This document shows positions 7,721 to 17,268 of a stretch of DNA of 64,000 nucleotides, one piece after another (position 1 is the first letter of the stretch; the number at the start of each line of letters is the position of its first letter). This DNA comes from Thermogemmatispora aurantia (GTDB lineage Bacteria > Chloroflexota > Ktedonobacteria > Ktedonobacterales > Ktedonobacteraceae): the NCBI RefSeq assembly GCF_008974285.1, contig NZ_BKZV01000006.1:62001-126000 (forward strand), read 5' to 3'. The position numbers and the translations under genes are program-made. The notes under the pieces were generated by a model. That model made no database searches. It saw only the letters and a program-made list of their open reading frames with translations, and was not told where the DNA came from.

Positions 7721-10576
7721 GTGACAATGAATCGGTGCCTCTACTGCAACAGGCCATGTGAGCAAGGGGTGGTGTTTTGCGACGAGTGTCGGGCACTGCT
7801 GTTGCAACGTCATGCCCTCGCTGAGCAAGAAGTGCTTTTTCCACCGGGAGGTGAAGGACGGCAGGTGGCTGGGCTTTCAGATGCGAATGGCTGGCCGCCG
7901 CCCTCGCTACGTGGCTTCCCGACGGTGCCGATGAGTGCCGCTGATGGGGCTTGGGAGGAGGAGGGTAGCGCTGATCCACGGGCGCGCTCTGCGCTGGCTT
8001 CGGGATCAGCCCAGAGAACGGGTCGAGGGGGAACCCAGGGCAGTTTTCCCCAGCTTGAGCAAGATGACATGAACCAGGACCTGGACCGGCCCGCGTGGCA
8101 CTGGTCCTGGAAGGCCCGGCGTCAGGCCTGGTCTGAGGAACTGATCTCCTCCGCAGCAGCTGAGAGCCAGGGAGCAGGGCAGCCTCAGCGACGCGGCAGC
8201 GATTCCAGCCTCCCGGCTGGCTCGCTGCGAGCGACGTCGGAGGCGCATTCTCTGCCTGCCTCCGGGGGTCGTGATAGTACGCAATCTGGCGGATCGCCAT
8301 CTGGCATTCATCCCAATGGCTTGGGGGATGCCCGGTCGGGTCACTGGCTCCTGGGGGACCGGAGCCGGTCGTCGTGGTGGAGACAGCCGGGGCGCAGGCC
8401 CTGGTTGCGCTGGCTCTTTGTAGGGCTGACGATCCTGGCGCTTTTGCTCATTGGCTTGAATGGCTGGCTGATCCGCTCACGTTTCGTTGGTGTCCATCAG
8501 CCGACCATGCCGGTAGGCCAGCCGCCGTTCTTGACGGCGACACCGACGCTGGTCCGTGCCGGTCAGGCGGTACATCTCCATCTGGATCATTTCCCGGCTT
8601 TTGCTCAGATCTATTTTAGCTATGATGTTGGCCAGGCTCTGGCACCTGTGGGTATGGCCTCTATTGTTCACCTGGGGGCGGCGGGCAGCGCTGATGTGAC
8701 GATCATCATTGGGCGCGACTGGAGTCCTGGCGGCCATACTATCCAGGCTGAGGATATCGCCACACACTATACGGCCAGTACGACGGTTCAGGTCTTGGCC
8801 AGTGGTCCGCTGCGTTCGCCGATTCTGGAGGTCAGTCGCCGCAGTCTGGATCTGGGCGCGGCGGTGCAAGGTCTCAATAGTGTGGTGCCCTTCTGGCTGA
8901 GCAACGGTGGCGATGGAAGCCTTTCATGGACGGCGAGCAGCGATCAGCCGTGGCTGCTGACTACCCCGACACAAGGAGTGCTTAGTGGGCGTCAGGCGAT
9001 CTTGATCGCAGGATCGCGTGCCAGTCTGCGACCAGGCGTTTATCACGGGACCATCACCTTCAGCGCTGATAGTGGCCCCTCGTTGCGTGTCCAGGTGACA
9101 ATGCGGGTCGAAGCAGCGCCAGCTACCGCCAACGAGCGACAGGCCTGGCCGCTCACGCTGACGCCAGCGGCTCTGGCCTTCTCGCTCAGCGATGGTGGCC
9201 CAGCGCCCGCGGCCCAGTTTGTCACTCTTGCTAATCCTGCACGTGAGACGGCGGTCTGGTCCAGCCGCCTGGTGGTGCCGCCCGAGGCCAGCCAGGATGC
9301 GCCGCTGCCGGCGCGCACCGATTGGCTCCAGCTCAAGCCGGCCCAGGGGAGATTAGCCGCTGGTGAGAGTGTGCCTTTGGCGGTAACAGCCCAGGGGACG
9401 CATCTGCTGCCCGGTCTCTACCTGGCCATCGTTCAGGTGAGCAGCTCGCCCTTTGCTGCCCCAACGGCGACAGCGACCCAGGTGCTGGCGGCCTCGCTCA
9501 CCGTCCTGCCTGCCTGTCGCCTGACCTTAAGCTCCCAGAGCCTGACCTTCACCATTGGCTCAGGGCAGAGTACGGCCAGCGATCAATCGCTTGAATTGGG
9601 GTTAGCACCGGGCTGTGCTTCCGGCCTGAACTGGCAGGCGTTTACCTCAGCGAGCTGGCTCAACATCGATCCGACCAGTGGCCGTGTCGATGCGACCCAC
9701 GGCATGAGTGTGCAGGTCAGTGTGGCCCTCAGCGAGTTAAATGCCGGTACCTATAGCGGTTTTATTCTCTTCTCGATGCAACAACGGACGCAAACGGTGT
9801 CGGTTCTCTTGAATTTGCTCACCTCGGCGATTCCAGGGGGCACCAGTAGCAGTGCTACCACAACAGCGGGGACCGGTGGGCCGGGTCGCACTCCGCTGGG
9901 GGCAACCCTTTCACCTGGCAGCCTGAGCTTTACGGTCGAGCAGGGGGGCCAGCCACCGGCGGCGCGCTCTGTCCTGCTGAGCGCTAGCCAGCACCCGCTG
10001 CTGTGGTCGGTGATGCTCAATACGGGGTCAACTCCCTGGCTGAGTGTGGCGCCCCTCAACGGCACGCTGGCGGCTGGCCAGACAACGCAGCTGAGTGTCA
10101 GTGTCAACGTGGCGAGCCTGACACCGGGGACCTATAGCGGCCAGTTTAGCATCTCACTGGAGCCTGCCGATGGAGTGCCGGCCAATCCCAGCCAACTGGT
10201 GCAGGTAGTGGTCGTTACCTTAACAGTCCTGGCTCCCTGTGTGCTCGAAGTGACCCCGAGCGGGTTGAGTTTTAGCAGCTCGCTACTGCAGCCGAATCCC
10301 CCCCCGCAGATGCTCTCACTGCGCATCGACGGAGGCTGCCCCCGCCCGGTGACCTGGGTGGCCAGCGTCGATAGCGATAGCGTGTCGTGGCTCCATCTGA
10401 GTCAGGCGAGTGGCAGCGAGAGCGGTTCGGGCACGACCATCGCGGTCTACGTCACACCTCCGCGCCTGCTGCTGAAGACGCTGCGGGGTCAGATCACCAT
10501 TACGGCCAGCGATGGCGGACAGAACCCGCTGCAGAGCAGCCCCCAGGTGATCACCGTTACCGTCAGTCCAGGCTGA
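7721..10576 (+). CDS. Zinc-ribbon, single-pass membrane protein with BACON-like repeats
   Basis: 951 residues. A cytosolic N-terminus carries a Cys cluster (CLYCNRPC, then CDEC at about 20-23) typical of a small zinc ribbon. A long low-complexity Gly/Ser/Arg segment, one membrane helix at about 230-250 and an outer part of some 690 residues follow. The outer part has about five Ig-like BACON-type repeats, each with a GTYSG-like strand (PGVYHGTITF, PGLYLAIVQV, AGTYSGFILF, PGTYSGQFSI, and a final variant) and a Trp-containing strand such as WLSVAP. BACON domains are thought to bind carbohydrate or glycoprotein. GTG 7721 and ATG 7727 are both possible starts behind GAAGGG. It is divergent from the kinase-like gene. 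Role inferred: surface recognition coupled to an internal zinc ribbon. Confidence 0.75.
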   Translation: MTMNRCLYCNRPCEQGVVFCDECRALLLQRHALAEQEVLFPPGGEGRQVAGLSDANGWPPPSLRGFPTVPMSAADGAWEEEGSADPRARSALASGSAQRTGRGGTQGSFPQLEQDDMNQDLDRPAWHWSWKARRQAWSEELISSAAAESQGAGQPQRRGSDSSLPAGSLRATSEAHSLPASGGRDSTQSGGSPSGIHPNGLGDARSGHWLLGDRSRSSWWRQPGRRPWLRWLFVGLTILALLLIGLNGWLIRSRFVGVHQPTMPVGQPPFLTATPTLVRAGQAVHLHLDHFPAFAQIYFSYDVGQALAPVGMASIVHLGAAGSADVTIIIGRDWSPGGHTIQAEDIATHYTASTTVQVLASGPLRSPILEVSRRSLDLGAAVQGLNSVVPFWLSNGGDGSLSWTASSDQPWLLTTPTQGVLSGRQAILIAGSRASLRPGVYHGTITFSADSGPSLRVQVTMRVEAAPATANERQAWPLTLTPAALAFSLSDGGPAPAAQFVTLANPARETAVWSSRLVVPPEASQDAPLPARTDWLQLKPAQGRLAAGESVPLAVTAQGTHLLPGLYLAIVQVSSSPFAAPTATATQVLAASLTVLPACRLTLSSQSLTFTIGSGQSTASDQSLELGLAPGCASGLNWQAFTSASWLNIDPTSGRVDATHGMSVQVSVALSELNAGTYSGFILFSMQQRTQTVSVLLNLLTSAIPGGTSSSATTTAGTGGPGRTPLGATLSPGSLSFTVEQGGQPPAARSVLLSASQHPLLWSVMLNTGSTPWLSVAPLNGTLAAGQTTQLSVSVNVASLTPGTYSGQFSISLEPADGVPANPSQLVQVVVVTLTVLAPCVLEVTPSGLSFSSSLLQPNPPPQMLSLRIDGGCPRPVTWVASVDSDSVSWLHLSQASGSESGSGTTIAVYVTPPRLLLKTLRGQITITASDGGQNPLQSSPQVITVTVSPG

Positions 10577-10605
10577 GGCCAAACTCTGCCTCTCAGGAGG
10601 CTTGT

Positions 10606-11922
10606 TCAGGATTGGGGTGGGCGAGCGCCTGGCTCTGCGAGATGACGAACGGCTGGGCGCCCGCCGACGAGCAGGAGACTGAGCAGGCCGACGATGGCCC
10701 CAGCTAAGGCCACGGTCGGGGGACCACCAATGAGCGCAATCAGGCCACTTGCGCAGAAATCTCCCAGGGGCCTGATTGCCATGATCATCAGCGTGTTGAG
10801 GCTCATGACCCGTCCTCGCATCTGAGAAGGAACGCGTGTCTGCATCAGCGTGATCGTAGTGGCGGCAATCATATTCTGCATAGCGCCGACAAGGAAGAGG
10901 GTCAGCAGCGAGAGCCAGAAGAGATGGCTCAGGGCGAATACAAGCAAGGCCACGGTCCAGAGGCTGAAGGCCAGGATGAGTGCCCGCCCCTTGCGCTTGA
11001 CTTCTCCAAGGGAGGCCAGCCCCAGTGCCCCCGCTACCGTGCCGACGCCAGAAGCGGAGAAGAGGAGGCCAAGCTGCAACGGCGTGAGATGAAGCACCTG
11101 CACGGAGAAATAGGGTAGGATGATGGCCGCCGAGGGATTGAAGAAGAGCAGAACTCCATAGGCTGCGATTACCCAGGGCAGGACAGCGTCACGCCCGATA
11201 ACTTGCAGCGATTCACGGATCGAGTCCATCAGATCGCTGGCAGGCGCGCCCGACGCCGCAGCCTGACCTTCACCTGCCGGAACGCGCATGAGGAAGAGGA
11301 CGATAAGCACTCCCAGATAACTCAGGGCGTTGAGGAAGAAGTTGCCCGCGTAGTGGATGAAGCCGATGGTCAGGCCGGCCAACGAGGGACCGATGACCGC
11401 CGCTCCGTTAAAGACGGCAGATTGGAGAGAAATAGCGTTCATGAGGTCTTCGCGCGGCACCAGCTGCGGAATGAGGGAGGAGCGCGCTGGCTGGTCGAAG
11501 CTCAGGACGACGCTATTGCAAAAGGCAATCAGGACAATCATCCAAACTTGAATGACGCCAAAGTGGGTTAGCAGCCCGAGGAGAAAGGCCAGACCCATTG
11601 AGCTGCTCTGCGTGCAAAGAAGCAGCCGGCGACGATCAAGACGATCGGCGACTCCTCCTCCGATAAGAGCAAAGAGGAGAAAAGCGCCGGCCTGAGCCAG
11701 GGAAACGATCCCCAGGGCAAGGGCCGAATTATGGGTCAGCTTGAGAACAAGCAGGCTCTGGGCAACAATCTGCATCCAGGTCCCAACGGAGGAGACAACC
11801 AGGCTGATCCAGAGCAGGCGATAGTTGCGATGGCGCAAGGCGCGGAAGGTGTTGAGCCGCTGGCGTTTGCTGGCGAGCGCGTTGCCTTCTGATGTGGCAG
11901 TGGTAGGCGACGATCTGTTCAC
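10606..11922 (-). CDS. MFS transporter, MFS_3 / EntS-like exporter
   Basis: 438 residues with about 12 membrane helices. After a hydrophilic start come the family-typical HRNYRLLWISLVVSSVGTWM and the cytoplasmic loop VADRLDRRRLLL (motif A region). The conserved FDQPARSSLIPQLVPR marks the MFS_3 group that includes the enterobactin exporter EntS and many drug or metabolite exporters. A long central cytoplasmic loop (about 215-240) separates the two six-helix halves. It runs convergently with the BACON protein, only 29 bases away. Transport direction is inferred as efflux; the substrate is unknown. Confidence 0.88.
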   Translation of the reverse strand: MNRSSPTTATSEGNALASKRQRLNTFRALRHRNYRLLWISLVVSSVGTWMQIVAQSLLVLKLTHNSALALGIVSLAQAGAFLLFALIGGGVADRLDRRRLLLCTQSSSMGLAFLLGLLTHFGVIQVWMIVLIAFCNSVVLSFDQPARSSLIPQLVPREDLMNAISLQSAVFNGAAVIGPSLAGLTIGFIHYAGNFFLNALSYLGVLIVLFLMRVPAGEGQAAASGAPASDLMDSIRESLQVIGRDAVLPWVIAAYGVLLFFNPSAAIILPYFSVQVLHLTPLQLGLLFSASGVGTVAGALGLASLGEVKRKGRALILAFSLWTVALLVFALSHLFWLSLLTLFLVGAMQNMIAATTITLMQTRVPSQMRGRVMSLNTLMIMAIRPLGDFCASGLIALIGGPPTVALAGAIVGLLSLLLVGGRPAVRHLAEPGARPPQS

Positions 11923-12157
11923 GGACGTGGGACGCTCTTTCTTTCGTACTCACCGGCGTATCTCTGCATCTGATAATAATTATACGTTGTTTTGGTACTC
12001 TCCTGATGCTGCGTGAGGCGCAGGGCGCCGGGGAGATAGAATCTGTCAAAGGCTGACACTGGCTGCGCGCTCCTCCTCCTCCTGGTCTCCTTGCTCTTTT
12101 TTAGCGTTTCTGTGCAAACGGAAGAGATGACGGTATCTCTGTCCGGGTCCTATATAC

Positions 12158-12186
12158 TTGACAGACGTGATCTGCATCGGTATTAT
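12158..12186 (+). promoter_or_regulatory. Strong sigma-70-type promoter for the S53 peptidase gene
   Basis: TTGACA, a spacer of exactly 17 bases, then TATTAT: the -35 is perfect and the -10 matches five of six. It is the best promoter in the window and predicts a leader RNA of roughly 350 bases before the peptidase start. Confidence 0.75.
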
Positions 12187-12211
12187 TAACTATAGGCTCG
12201 TCTTGTATAAA

Positions 12212-12255
12212 GGAAGCAAGCGGGGGCGCGTGGCCCCCCGGTGCCAGCTGCTTCC
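12212..12255 (+). promoter_or_regulatory. Hairpin in the peptidase leader RNA
   Basis: GGAAGCA (12212-12218) pairs with TGCTTCC (12249-12255), enclosing GGGGGC and GCCCCC arms. It starts some 20 bases after the predicted transcription start, so it could protect the 5' end or act as a regulatory structure. No T-run follows, which argues against simple attenuation. Confidence 0.45.
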
Positions 12256-12540
12256 AACGTGTGAACCACTAGAAGAGCTTCTTCTGTGTCTGTAGCCTCT
12301 TCTGCTACGGATAGTCAGCTGTCTGACGAGCGAGACTGGTGCTCTGTGAGCAAAGGAGGTGTTTTTTTCCCCTCAGCCCCTGGAGTCTATCCTTGTGTCT
12401 GGTGGAGGTTGCCCGTTGGTCGACCTCTCATCCAATCCACCTTTTGCCTGTACTACCTAATGATAGGCTGTCTCTGACCATGTTGTCCGGCCAAGTCTAG
12501 CGGTACACAGTCGTACCGATCTTACAAGCTAGAGGTGCCG

Positions 12541-14814
12541 ATGAACATCGCAACATTCTTCCGATCTGCGCGCCGCCTTGCCATTGTCCTGCTGGCGCTC
12601 AGCGCCAGCGGCGTGGCGGCTCTGCTCCTTCTGATGGTGCCATCCGCTGCCTATGCCCAGCTGCATGGAGAGGCTCCGACTAATCGGAGTTTGATCCGTG
12701 GGCACATGGTCCCGCTGCTAAGGAATCACAAGCCACTCCACAGTGAGAATGCCAATCGCACCCTTCAGCTTTCGATCGCGCTCAAGCTACGCAACGAAGC
12801 CCAACTCGATGCCCTGCTTGCGGCCCAGAATGACCCGCAGTCCCCGCTTTACCACCACTACCTGACGCCGCAGCAGTTCACCGAGCAGTTTGGGCCAACG
12901 CCCGAGACTGTCAACCGCGTGGTGACCTACCTGCGGTCTCAGGGTTTGCGCGTCAACGGTGTCTCGCCCAACCGTACGCTGATCAGCGCCAGCGGTAGTG
13001 TCTCCCAGATTGAGCAGGCCTTTGCCATCACGCTAGCTGATTATCAGGTGGGCAATCGCACCGTCTACGCCCCGACCAGCGAGCCATCTGTGCCGGCGCA
13101 GCTAGGCGGCCTGATTCTCAACATTGCTGGCCTTGATAACGTTGCCCTCTATCATCCCCTGGGCCTGCAGCGTCTCAGCAGCAGTCAGGTGCCTCACACC
13201 GGTCCTGGCGGTGGCTACACGCCGAGCGAGCTGCGCACCGCTTATGACATGAACTCGCTCATCAACGGGGGAAGCAACGGGAGTGGCCAGACCGTAGCCA
13301 TCTTTGAGCTGGACGGTTACCGGGCCTCTGATGTCAACGCCTACCTGAGCTATTATGGCCTCGGATCAGCGAAATATTCCAATGTGCTGGTCGACGGGGC
13401 GACCAACACCGCCGGCTCGGGGGCGATCGAGGTCGAGCTGGATATGGAAGTCGTCTCGGCGATCGCGCCTGGAGCGAACCAGAAAATCTATATTGGACCC
13501 AACACGAACACTGGGGTCAACGACACCTATAACCGCATTGTGACCGACAATCTGGCTAAGGTTGTCAGCATCAGCTGGGGCGAGTGTGAAGCGGCGGCGG
13601 GAACCTCAGAACTGGCCACGCTTGACAACATCTTCAAGCAGGGGGCGGCCCAGGGCCAGGCTTTCTTCGCGGCCTCCGGCGACTCGGGTGCCTACGACTG
13701 TGATAACAGCAGTCTGGCCGTGGACTCGCCCGCCGATGATCCCTATGTAGTGGGCGTTGGTGGTACGCATCTAGTCACCGGAAGTGGGGGCACCTACAGC
13801 AGTGAGTCGGCCTGGTCGAATCCTAACGACACGCAGCGCAGCCCATATGGCTCAGGCGGCGGTGGTGGCATCAGCTCCTACTTCGCCCGTCCTTCCTATC
13901 AGACCGGCCCGAATCTGACCAATGCCAATCGAATGGTGCCGGATGTCTCGGCTGACGCTGATCCTGCCACGGGCTACTCAGTCTACTGCACGGTCACTGC
14001 GGCAGGCTGCTCCAGCTCCGGCTGGCTGACTGTCGGCGGCACGAGCGCAGCAGCTCCCCTCTGGGCCGGTGTGGCGGCTGATGTCAACCAGTACCTGACC
14101 TCGCAGGGCAAAGCCACCCTCGGCTCGGCCAGTGCTACCATCTATCGCCTCTACAATACAGCACAGACCTATAGCGCCTACCACGATATCACCAGCGGTA
14201 ATAACCTCTACTACTCGGCCACCACGGGCTACGATCTGGCCACGGGTATCGGCTCGCCCGACGTCTGGAACTTTGCCCGTGATGTCGCTGGCACCTCCGG
14301 CGGCGGTGGCGGTGGTGGTGGTGGCGGTGGCACCACCACGCAGCTGTTGAGCAATCCCGGCTTCGAGAACGGCAGCACCCCCTGGCAGGAATCTTCCTCC
14401 GGAGGCTATGAGATCGTCGACCCTACGAATCCCCATACGGGCAGCTACAGCGCCTACCTCTGCGGCTATAACGGCTGTAATGATCAGATCTGGCAGACGG
14501 TCACCCTCCCCAGCACCACGACCAAGGTAGTTCTGAGCTACTGGCTCTACATCAGCACACAGGAGTCGGGCAGTACCTGCTACGACTACTTCTACGCGCG
14601 CATTCGTACCTCCAGTGGCTCGACGATCACGACCGTGCAAACCAGGTGTAATGCCAATGCCTCGGGCTGGACGCAGTACACTTTTGATCTGACTTCAGCG
14701 CTGAGCAGCTACTACGGGCAACAGATTCAGGTCTACTTCCAGGGGACGACCGATTCGTCACTGGTCACCAACTTCTTTGTCGACGACGTTGCCTTGAACG
14801 ATACCCATTCCTAA
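12541..14814 (+). CDS. Secreted S53 family peptidase (kumamolisin/sedolisin type) with C-terminal jelly-roll domain
   Basis: 757 residues. Order: signal peptide (hydrophobic core, end at SAAYAQ), pro-kumamolisin activation domain (about 45-200), catalytic domain (about 215-595), a Gly-rich linker and a C-terminal beta-sandwich of about 155 residues like carbohydrate-binding modules. Counted from the upstream GTG at 12535, the catalytic set is complete: Glu299 and Asp303 in EVELD, Asp383 in SGDSG and Ser504 in GGTSAAAP; the calcium-site region ATGIGSPD follows. S53 enzymes are acid endopeptidases that cut their own prodomain after export. ATG 12541 is preferred to GTG 12535 because GAGGTG lies at a good distance. 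Expression likely depends on the strong promoter and long leader upstream. The added domain probably tethers the enzyme to a polymer. Confidence 0.93.
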   Translation: MNIATFFRSARRLAIVLLALSASGVAALLLLMVPSAAYAQLHGEAPTNRSLIRGHMVPLLRNHKPLHSENANRTLQLSIALKLRNEAQLDALLAAQNDPQSPLYHHYLTPQQFTEQFGPTPETVNRVVTYLRSQGLRVNGVSPNRTLISASGSVSQIEQAFAITLADYQVGNRTVYAPTSEPSVPAQLGGLILNIAGLDNVALYHPLGLQRLSSSQVPHTGPGGGYTPSELRTAYDMNSLINGGSNGSGQTVAIFELDGYRASDVNAYLSYYGLGSAKYSNVLVDGATNTAGSGAIEVELDMEVVSAIAPGANQKIYIGPNTNTGVNDTYNRIVTDNLAKVVSISWGECEAAAGTSELATLDNIFKQGAAQGQAFFAASGDSGAYDCDNSSLAVDSPADDPYVVGVGGTHLVTGSGGTYSSESAWSNPNDTQRSPYGSGGGGGISSYFARPSYQTGPNLTNANRMVPDVSADADPATGYSVYCTVTAAGCSSSGWLTVGGTSAAAPLWAGVAADVNQYLTSQGKATLGSASATIYRLYNTAQTYSAYHDITSGNNLYYSATTGYDLATGIGSPDVWNFARDVAGTSGGGGGGGGGGGTTTQLLSNPGFENGSTPWQESSSGGYEIVDPTNPHTGSYSAYLCGYNGCNDQIWQTVTLPSTTTKVVLSYWLYISTQESGSTCYDYFYARIRTSSGSTITTVQTRCNANASGWTQYTFDLTSALSSYYGQQIQVYFQGTTDSSLVTNFFVDDVALNDTHS

Positions 14815-14871
14815 GCGAGCCTCCTGATCGGTAGTGGTGGCTCATCACGAGCCTGCCTCCAATCCATTCGG

Positions 14872-14901
14872 CGAGGGCGGAGCAATGGCGCTCCGCCCTC
14901 G
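14872..14901 (+). terminator. Intrinsic terminator of the S53 peptidase gene
   Basis: A perfect 12-base stem, CGAGGGCGGAGC with GCTCCGCCCTCG, a 6-base loop, followed by TTTC. It lies about 60 bases after the stop codon. Confidence 0.7.
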
Positions 14902-15096
14902 TTTCATGGCTGGACTGGTGGGTGTAGCCGATGATGATCGCTGTGGGCCATCTATCTCTGCTCTGGCCTTGGAACGGCCAACTATACTGGCTGTAGTTCA
15001 TCTAGCTGGTGCGCCGCTGCTGGGCGATCAGCAGGCCCAGTAACGCAGGCCATAGCTACTATCACACACCCATCCCTGAAGCCAGGAGGCATGGCA

Positions 15097-16200
15097 ATGT
15101 CGCATCTTCAGAGCAGAGGCCGGCAATGGCTGCCAGCCATTCTCTTCTCGCTCACGCTCTCGGTCCTCCTCCAGCCGCTACTGTCGCCGGGCGCAGGAGC
15201 AACAGCTCTGGTGGAGAGTCAGTCGTCTGCCGTCCACCTCTCCTCTCTTCCGGTGACTGCTGCACCCGGTCCCGGGGTCAAGGGGGTTCAGATCTTTGTC
15301 GAGCCGCAAGCTGGCGAGCAGGTTATTCTGCAGGCTATCTCTGAGGCTCAGCGCTCGCTGGCTGTTGAGATCTACCTGCTCACCGACCGCAGCGTCATTC
15401 AGGCCCTGGAGAGAGCAGCCAGGCGAGGCCTGACGGTCCGCGTGATGCTAGAGCCTCATCCCTACGGTGGTGGCTCTCCCGATGGAACCATGCAGCAACT
15501 GCGCGCTGCTGGCGTTGAGGCGCGCTATGCCAATCCGGCTTTCCCGCTTACCCATGCGAAACTGATGATTGTGGATGGAGAACGCGCTTATATCATGACC
15601 GGCAACTTCACGCGGGCGGCCCTGGGAGGGAATCGCAGTGTTGCCAACCGCGAGTATGGCATTATCGATCCCTGGCCCAAGGACGTGAGCAACCTGGAGG
15701 CGCTCTTTGAGGCCGATTGGCAGCGCGCGGCCAGCGCCTCCCTGATCGACGATGCCAACCTCGTTATTAGCCCGGGCAACGCGCGGACCTCTTTGCAAGG
15801 ACTGATTGGTGAGGCGCAACAGACATTGCTTGTTGAAGAAGAAGAGATGCGGGATCAGCAGATCGAAGCTGCTCTGGTCGCGGCGGAGCGGAGGGGTGTG
15901 AGGGTGCAAGTTGTTTTGCCGGCCCCGCGCGGAGGAAATGATCCCAATGCCGAGGGCATTGCCACGCTGCTGCAGGGCGGAGTAGCGGTACGCGAGGATG
16001 ACCAGCTCTATATGCATGCCAAAATGCTCGTTGTAGACGGGCGAGAGGCCTTTGTCGGCTCGGAAAACTGCTCGCCGCCGGGTCTAGAAAGCAATCGCGA
16101 GGTGGGCATCCTGGTGGCCGATGGAAAGGTGCTGGCGACCTTACAGACGACCTTTCAGGCCGACTGGGGTGCATCGCAGGTTGTCTCAGAGAGCGCCTAG
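15097..16200 (+). CDS. Secreted phospholipase D-like protein with two HKD motifs
   Basis: 367 residues. A signal peptide (hydrophobic core LPAILFSLTLSVLL, cleavage near GATA) is followed by two PLD half-domains. Each carries the full HxKxxxxD signature: His153-Lys155-Asp160 in HAKLMIVD and His307-Lys309-Asp314 in HAKMLVVD, each followed by a G-(T/S)-x-N element (TGNFT, GSENC). The two His residues normally make the phosphohistidine intermediate, so activity as a phosphodiesterase is likely; lipid, nucleic acid or teichoic-type substrates are possible outside the cell. ATG 15097 lies seven bases after AGGAGG, whereas ATG 15091 is too close to it. It follows the peptidase terminator, so it is probably transcribed separately. 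Confidence 0.88.
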   Translation: MSHLQSRGRQWLPAILFSLTLSVLLQPLLSPGAGATALVESQSSAVHLSSLPVTAAPGPGVKGVQIFVEPQAGEQVILQAISEAQRSLAVEIYLLTDRSVIQALERAARRGLTVRVMLEPHPYGGGSPDGTMQQLRAAGVEARYANPAFPLTHAKLMIVDGERAYIMTGNFTRAALGGNRSVANREYGIIDPWPKDVSNLEALFEADWQRAASASLIDDANLVISPGNARTSLQGLIGEAQQTLLVEEEEMRDQQIEAALVAAERRGVRVQVVLPAPRGGNDPNAEGIATLLQGGVAVREDDQLYMHAKMLVVDGREAFVGSENCSPPGLESNREVGILVADGKVLATLQTTFQADWGASQVVSESA

Positions 16201-16260
16201 AGAGCGGCTAACGTTGGGATGTGTCTGGCTGCCTCGACTCAGCTCTGCTTTGCTCAGTGA

Positions 16261-16284
16261 AGGTGGCCAGCCAGCCGGCCACCT
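16261..16284 (+). terminator. Hairpin after the phospholipase D-like gene
   Basis: AGGTGGCC and GGCCACCT form an 8-base stem around an 8-base loop, 60 bases after the stop. There is no T-run. Confidence 0.4.
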
Positions 16285-16421
16285 CTCACATCGTCCGGGG
16301 CGCCCAAGGAAGGACCGGCTGCTGCCACGCCAGTAACTGACCCAATCTTTCCTTGCGGACGCGGGCCGGCCAGGGGCTGTACCAGGGATTGAGGCCAGGC
16401 GGCAAGCCTGGGCGAAAAACG

Positions 16422-16456
16422 AGGCAGGACAGAGGTCGACTCCTTCTGTCCTGCCT
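16422..16456 (-). terminator. Intrinsic terminator for the minus-strand zinc-ribbon gene
   Basis: AGGCAGGACAGA pairs with TCTGTCCTGCCT (12 bases, 11-base loop). On the minus strand it is followed within two bases by TTTTT. The rest of 16201-16640 shows no gene. Confidence 0.6.
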
Positions 16457-16640
16457 TCTGAGTTCTGCTGTGAGCGGATCAACCAGCTGCGTAGGATAGC
16501 TCGTTCCTGCCTGCTGTGGAGGTTGAGGGACTGCTAGTGACGGGCGGAGCCAGGCGGCGCCAGGAAGCGCTAGAGCAAATGCCGGCTGCCGCCAAAGAGA
16601 CAGAGCCTCAGCCAGACAGCGAGAAAGGCGGGAGCGTTAG

Positions 16641-17048
16641 CTACCAGCGGCGCCCACCGCGGCGCTCACGCCCGCGTCCGTGGCCTCCCTCGTAGCTGCC
16701 CGAGTAGCTATAGCTCCGGCTTTCATCGCGACGCCCGCCACGGGAGGAGCGAACCTCCTGGTAACAATCGCTGCAGTAGACGGGGCGATCCTCGCGGGGG
16801 AGGAAAGGAACGGTCGTTTGTCGTCCACAGTTGGAGCAGACAGCCTCGTACTGCTCCCGAGAGGAACGGGGCGAAGACTGACTTCGGGAGCCGTTGCGGC
16901 GGGCGGCGCGGCAGTCAGGGCAGCGCGCCGGGGGATTGGTTAGCCCCTTGCTGGCGAAGAAGGCCTGCTCGCCGGCAGAGAAGACAAAGTCCTGACCACA
17001 ATCACGGCAGGTAAGAACACGATCCTGGTAATCCTCGTAAGACATCAT
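16641..17048 (-). CDS. Small protein with two zinc-ribbon pairs and an Arg/Gly-rich tail
   Basis: 135 residues from MMSYEDYQDR. It has four CxxC knuckles, CRDC, CPDC, CSNC and CSDC, which pair into two zinc ribbons separated by a Ser/Arg linker. The C-terminus is RGG-like (GRGRERRGGRRW), typical of nucleic-acid contact. The first ribbon resembles the zinc-ribbon family in which CxDC, FxFSAGEQ, FxxKG and PxRCxxCR recur; these are often near stress or DNA-related genes. The frame is open upstream to 17096, but the start at 17048 excludes non-conserved residues. A promoter and a terminator flank it, so it is a single-gene unit. Function unknown beyond likely RNA or DNA binding. Confidence 0.75.
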   Translation of the reverse strand: MMSYEDYQDRVLTCRDCGQDFVFSAGEQAFFASKGLTNPPARCPDCRAARRNGSRSQSSPRSSREQYEAVCSNCGRQTTVPFLPREDRPVYCSDCYQEVRSSRGGRRDESRSYSYSGSYEGGHGRGRERRGGRRW

Positions 17049-17259
17049 GGGTAAAAAAACCTCTTCTGTACTCTGTGTTCGCTCCTCTGAACACACTGGG
17101 CTGAATGAACCGACTGTTACGGTCCGGCTGCAGTTATTATTCGCCTGGTTCCCGCCAGAAGGTCTGCCTGTGGTGATCTTTTATGGGGAAGTCCTGAGCG
17201 GCAGGTGAGGAGCACCTGAACTGCTACTGAAGGATTGTTAGATCCCCGATCACACTCAC

Positions 17260-17268
17260 ATTATACCA
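17260..17268 (-). promoter_or_regulatory. Extended -10 promoter for the zinc-ribbon gene
   Basis: On the minus strand the sequence is TGGTATAAT, an exact extended -10. The -35 region (TTGTAT) is weak. It gives a leader of about 200 bases. Confidence 0.5.

Larger units (their letters stand above)
11923..12540. other. Long intergenic control region before the S53 peptidase gene
   Basis: This gap holds the promoter and hairpin listed separately. A 63-codon frame at 12286-12477 lacks a ribosome site and looks incidental. No other gene was seen. Confidence 0.6.

Noticed and set aside
12286..12477. 63-codon leader ORF before the S53 peptidase
   Set aside because: No ribosome site and no peptide character of a known leader; probably chance in the untranslated region.
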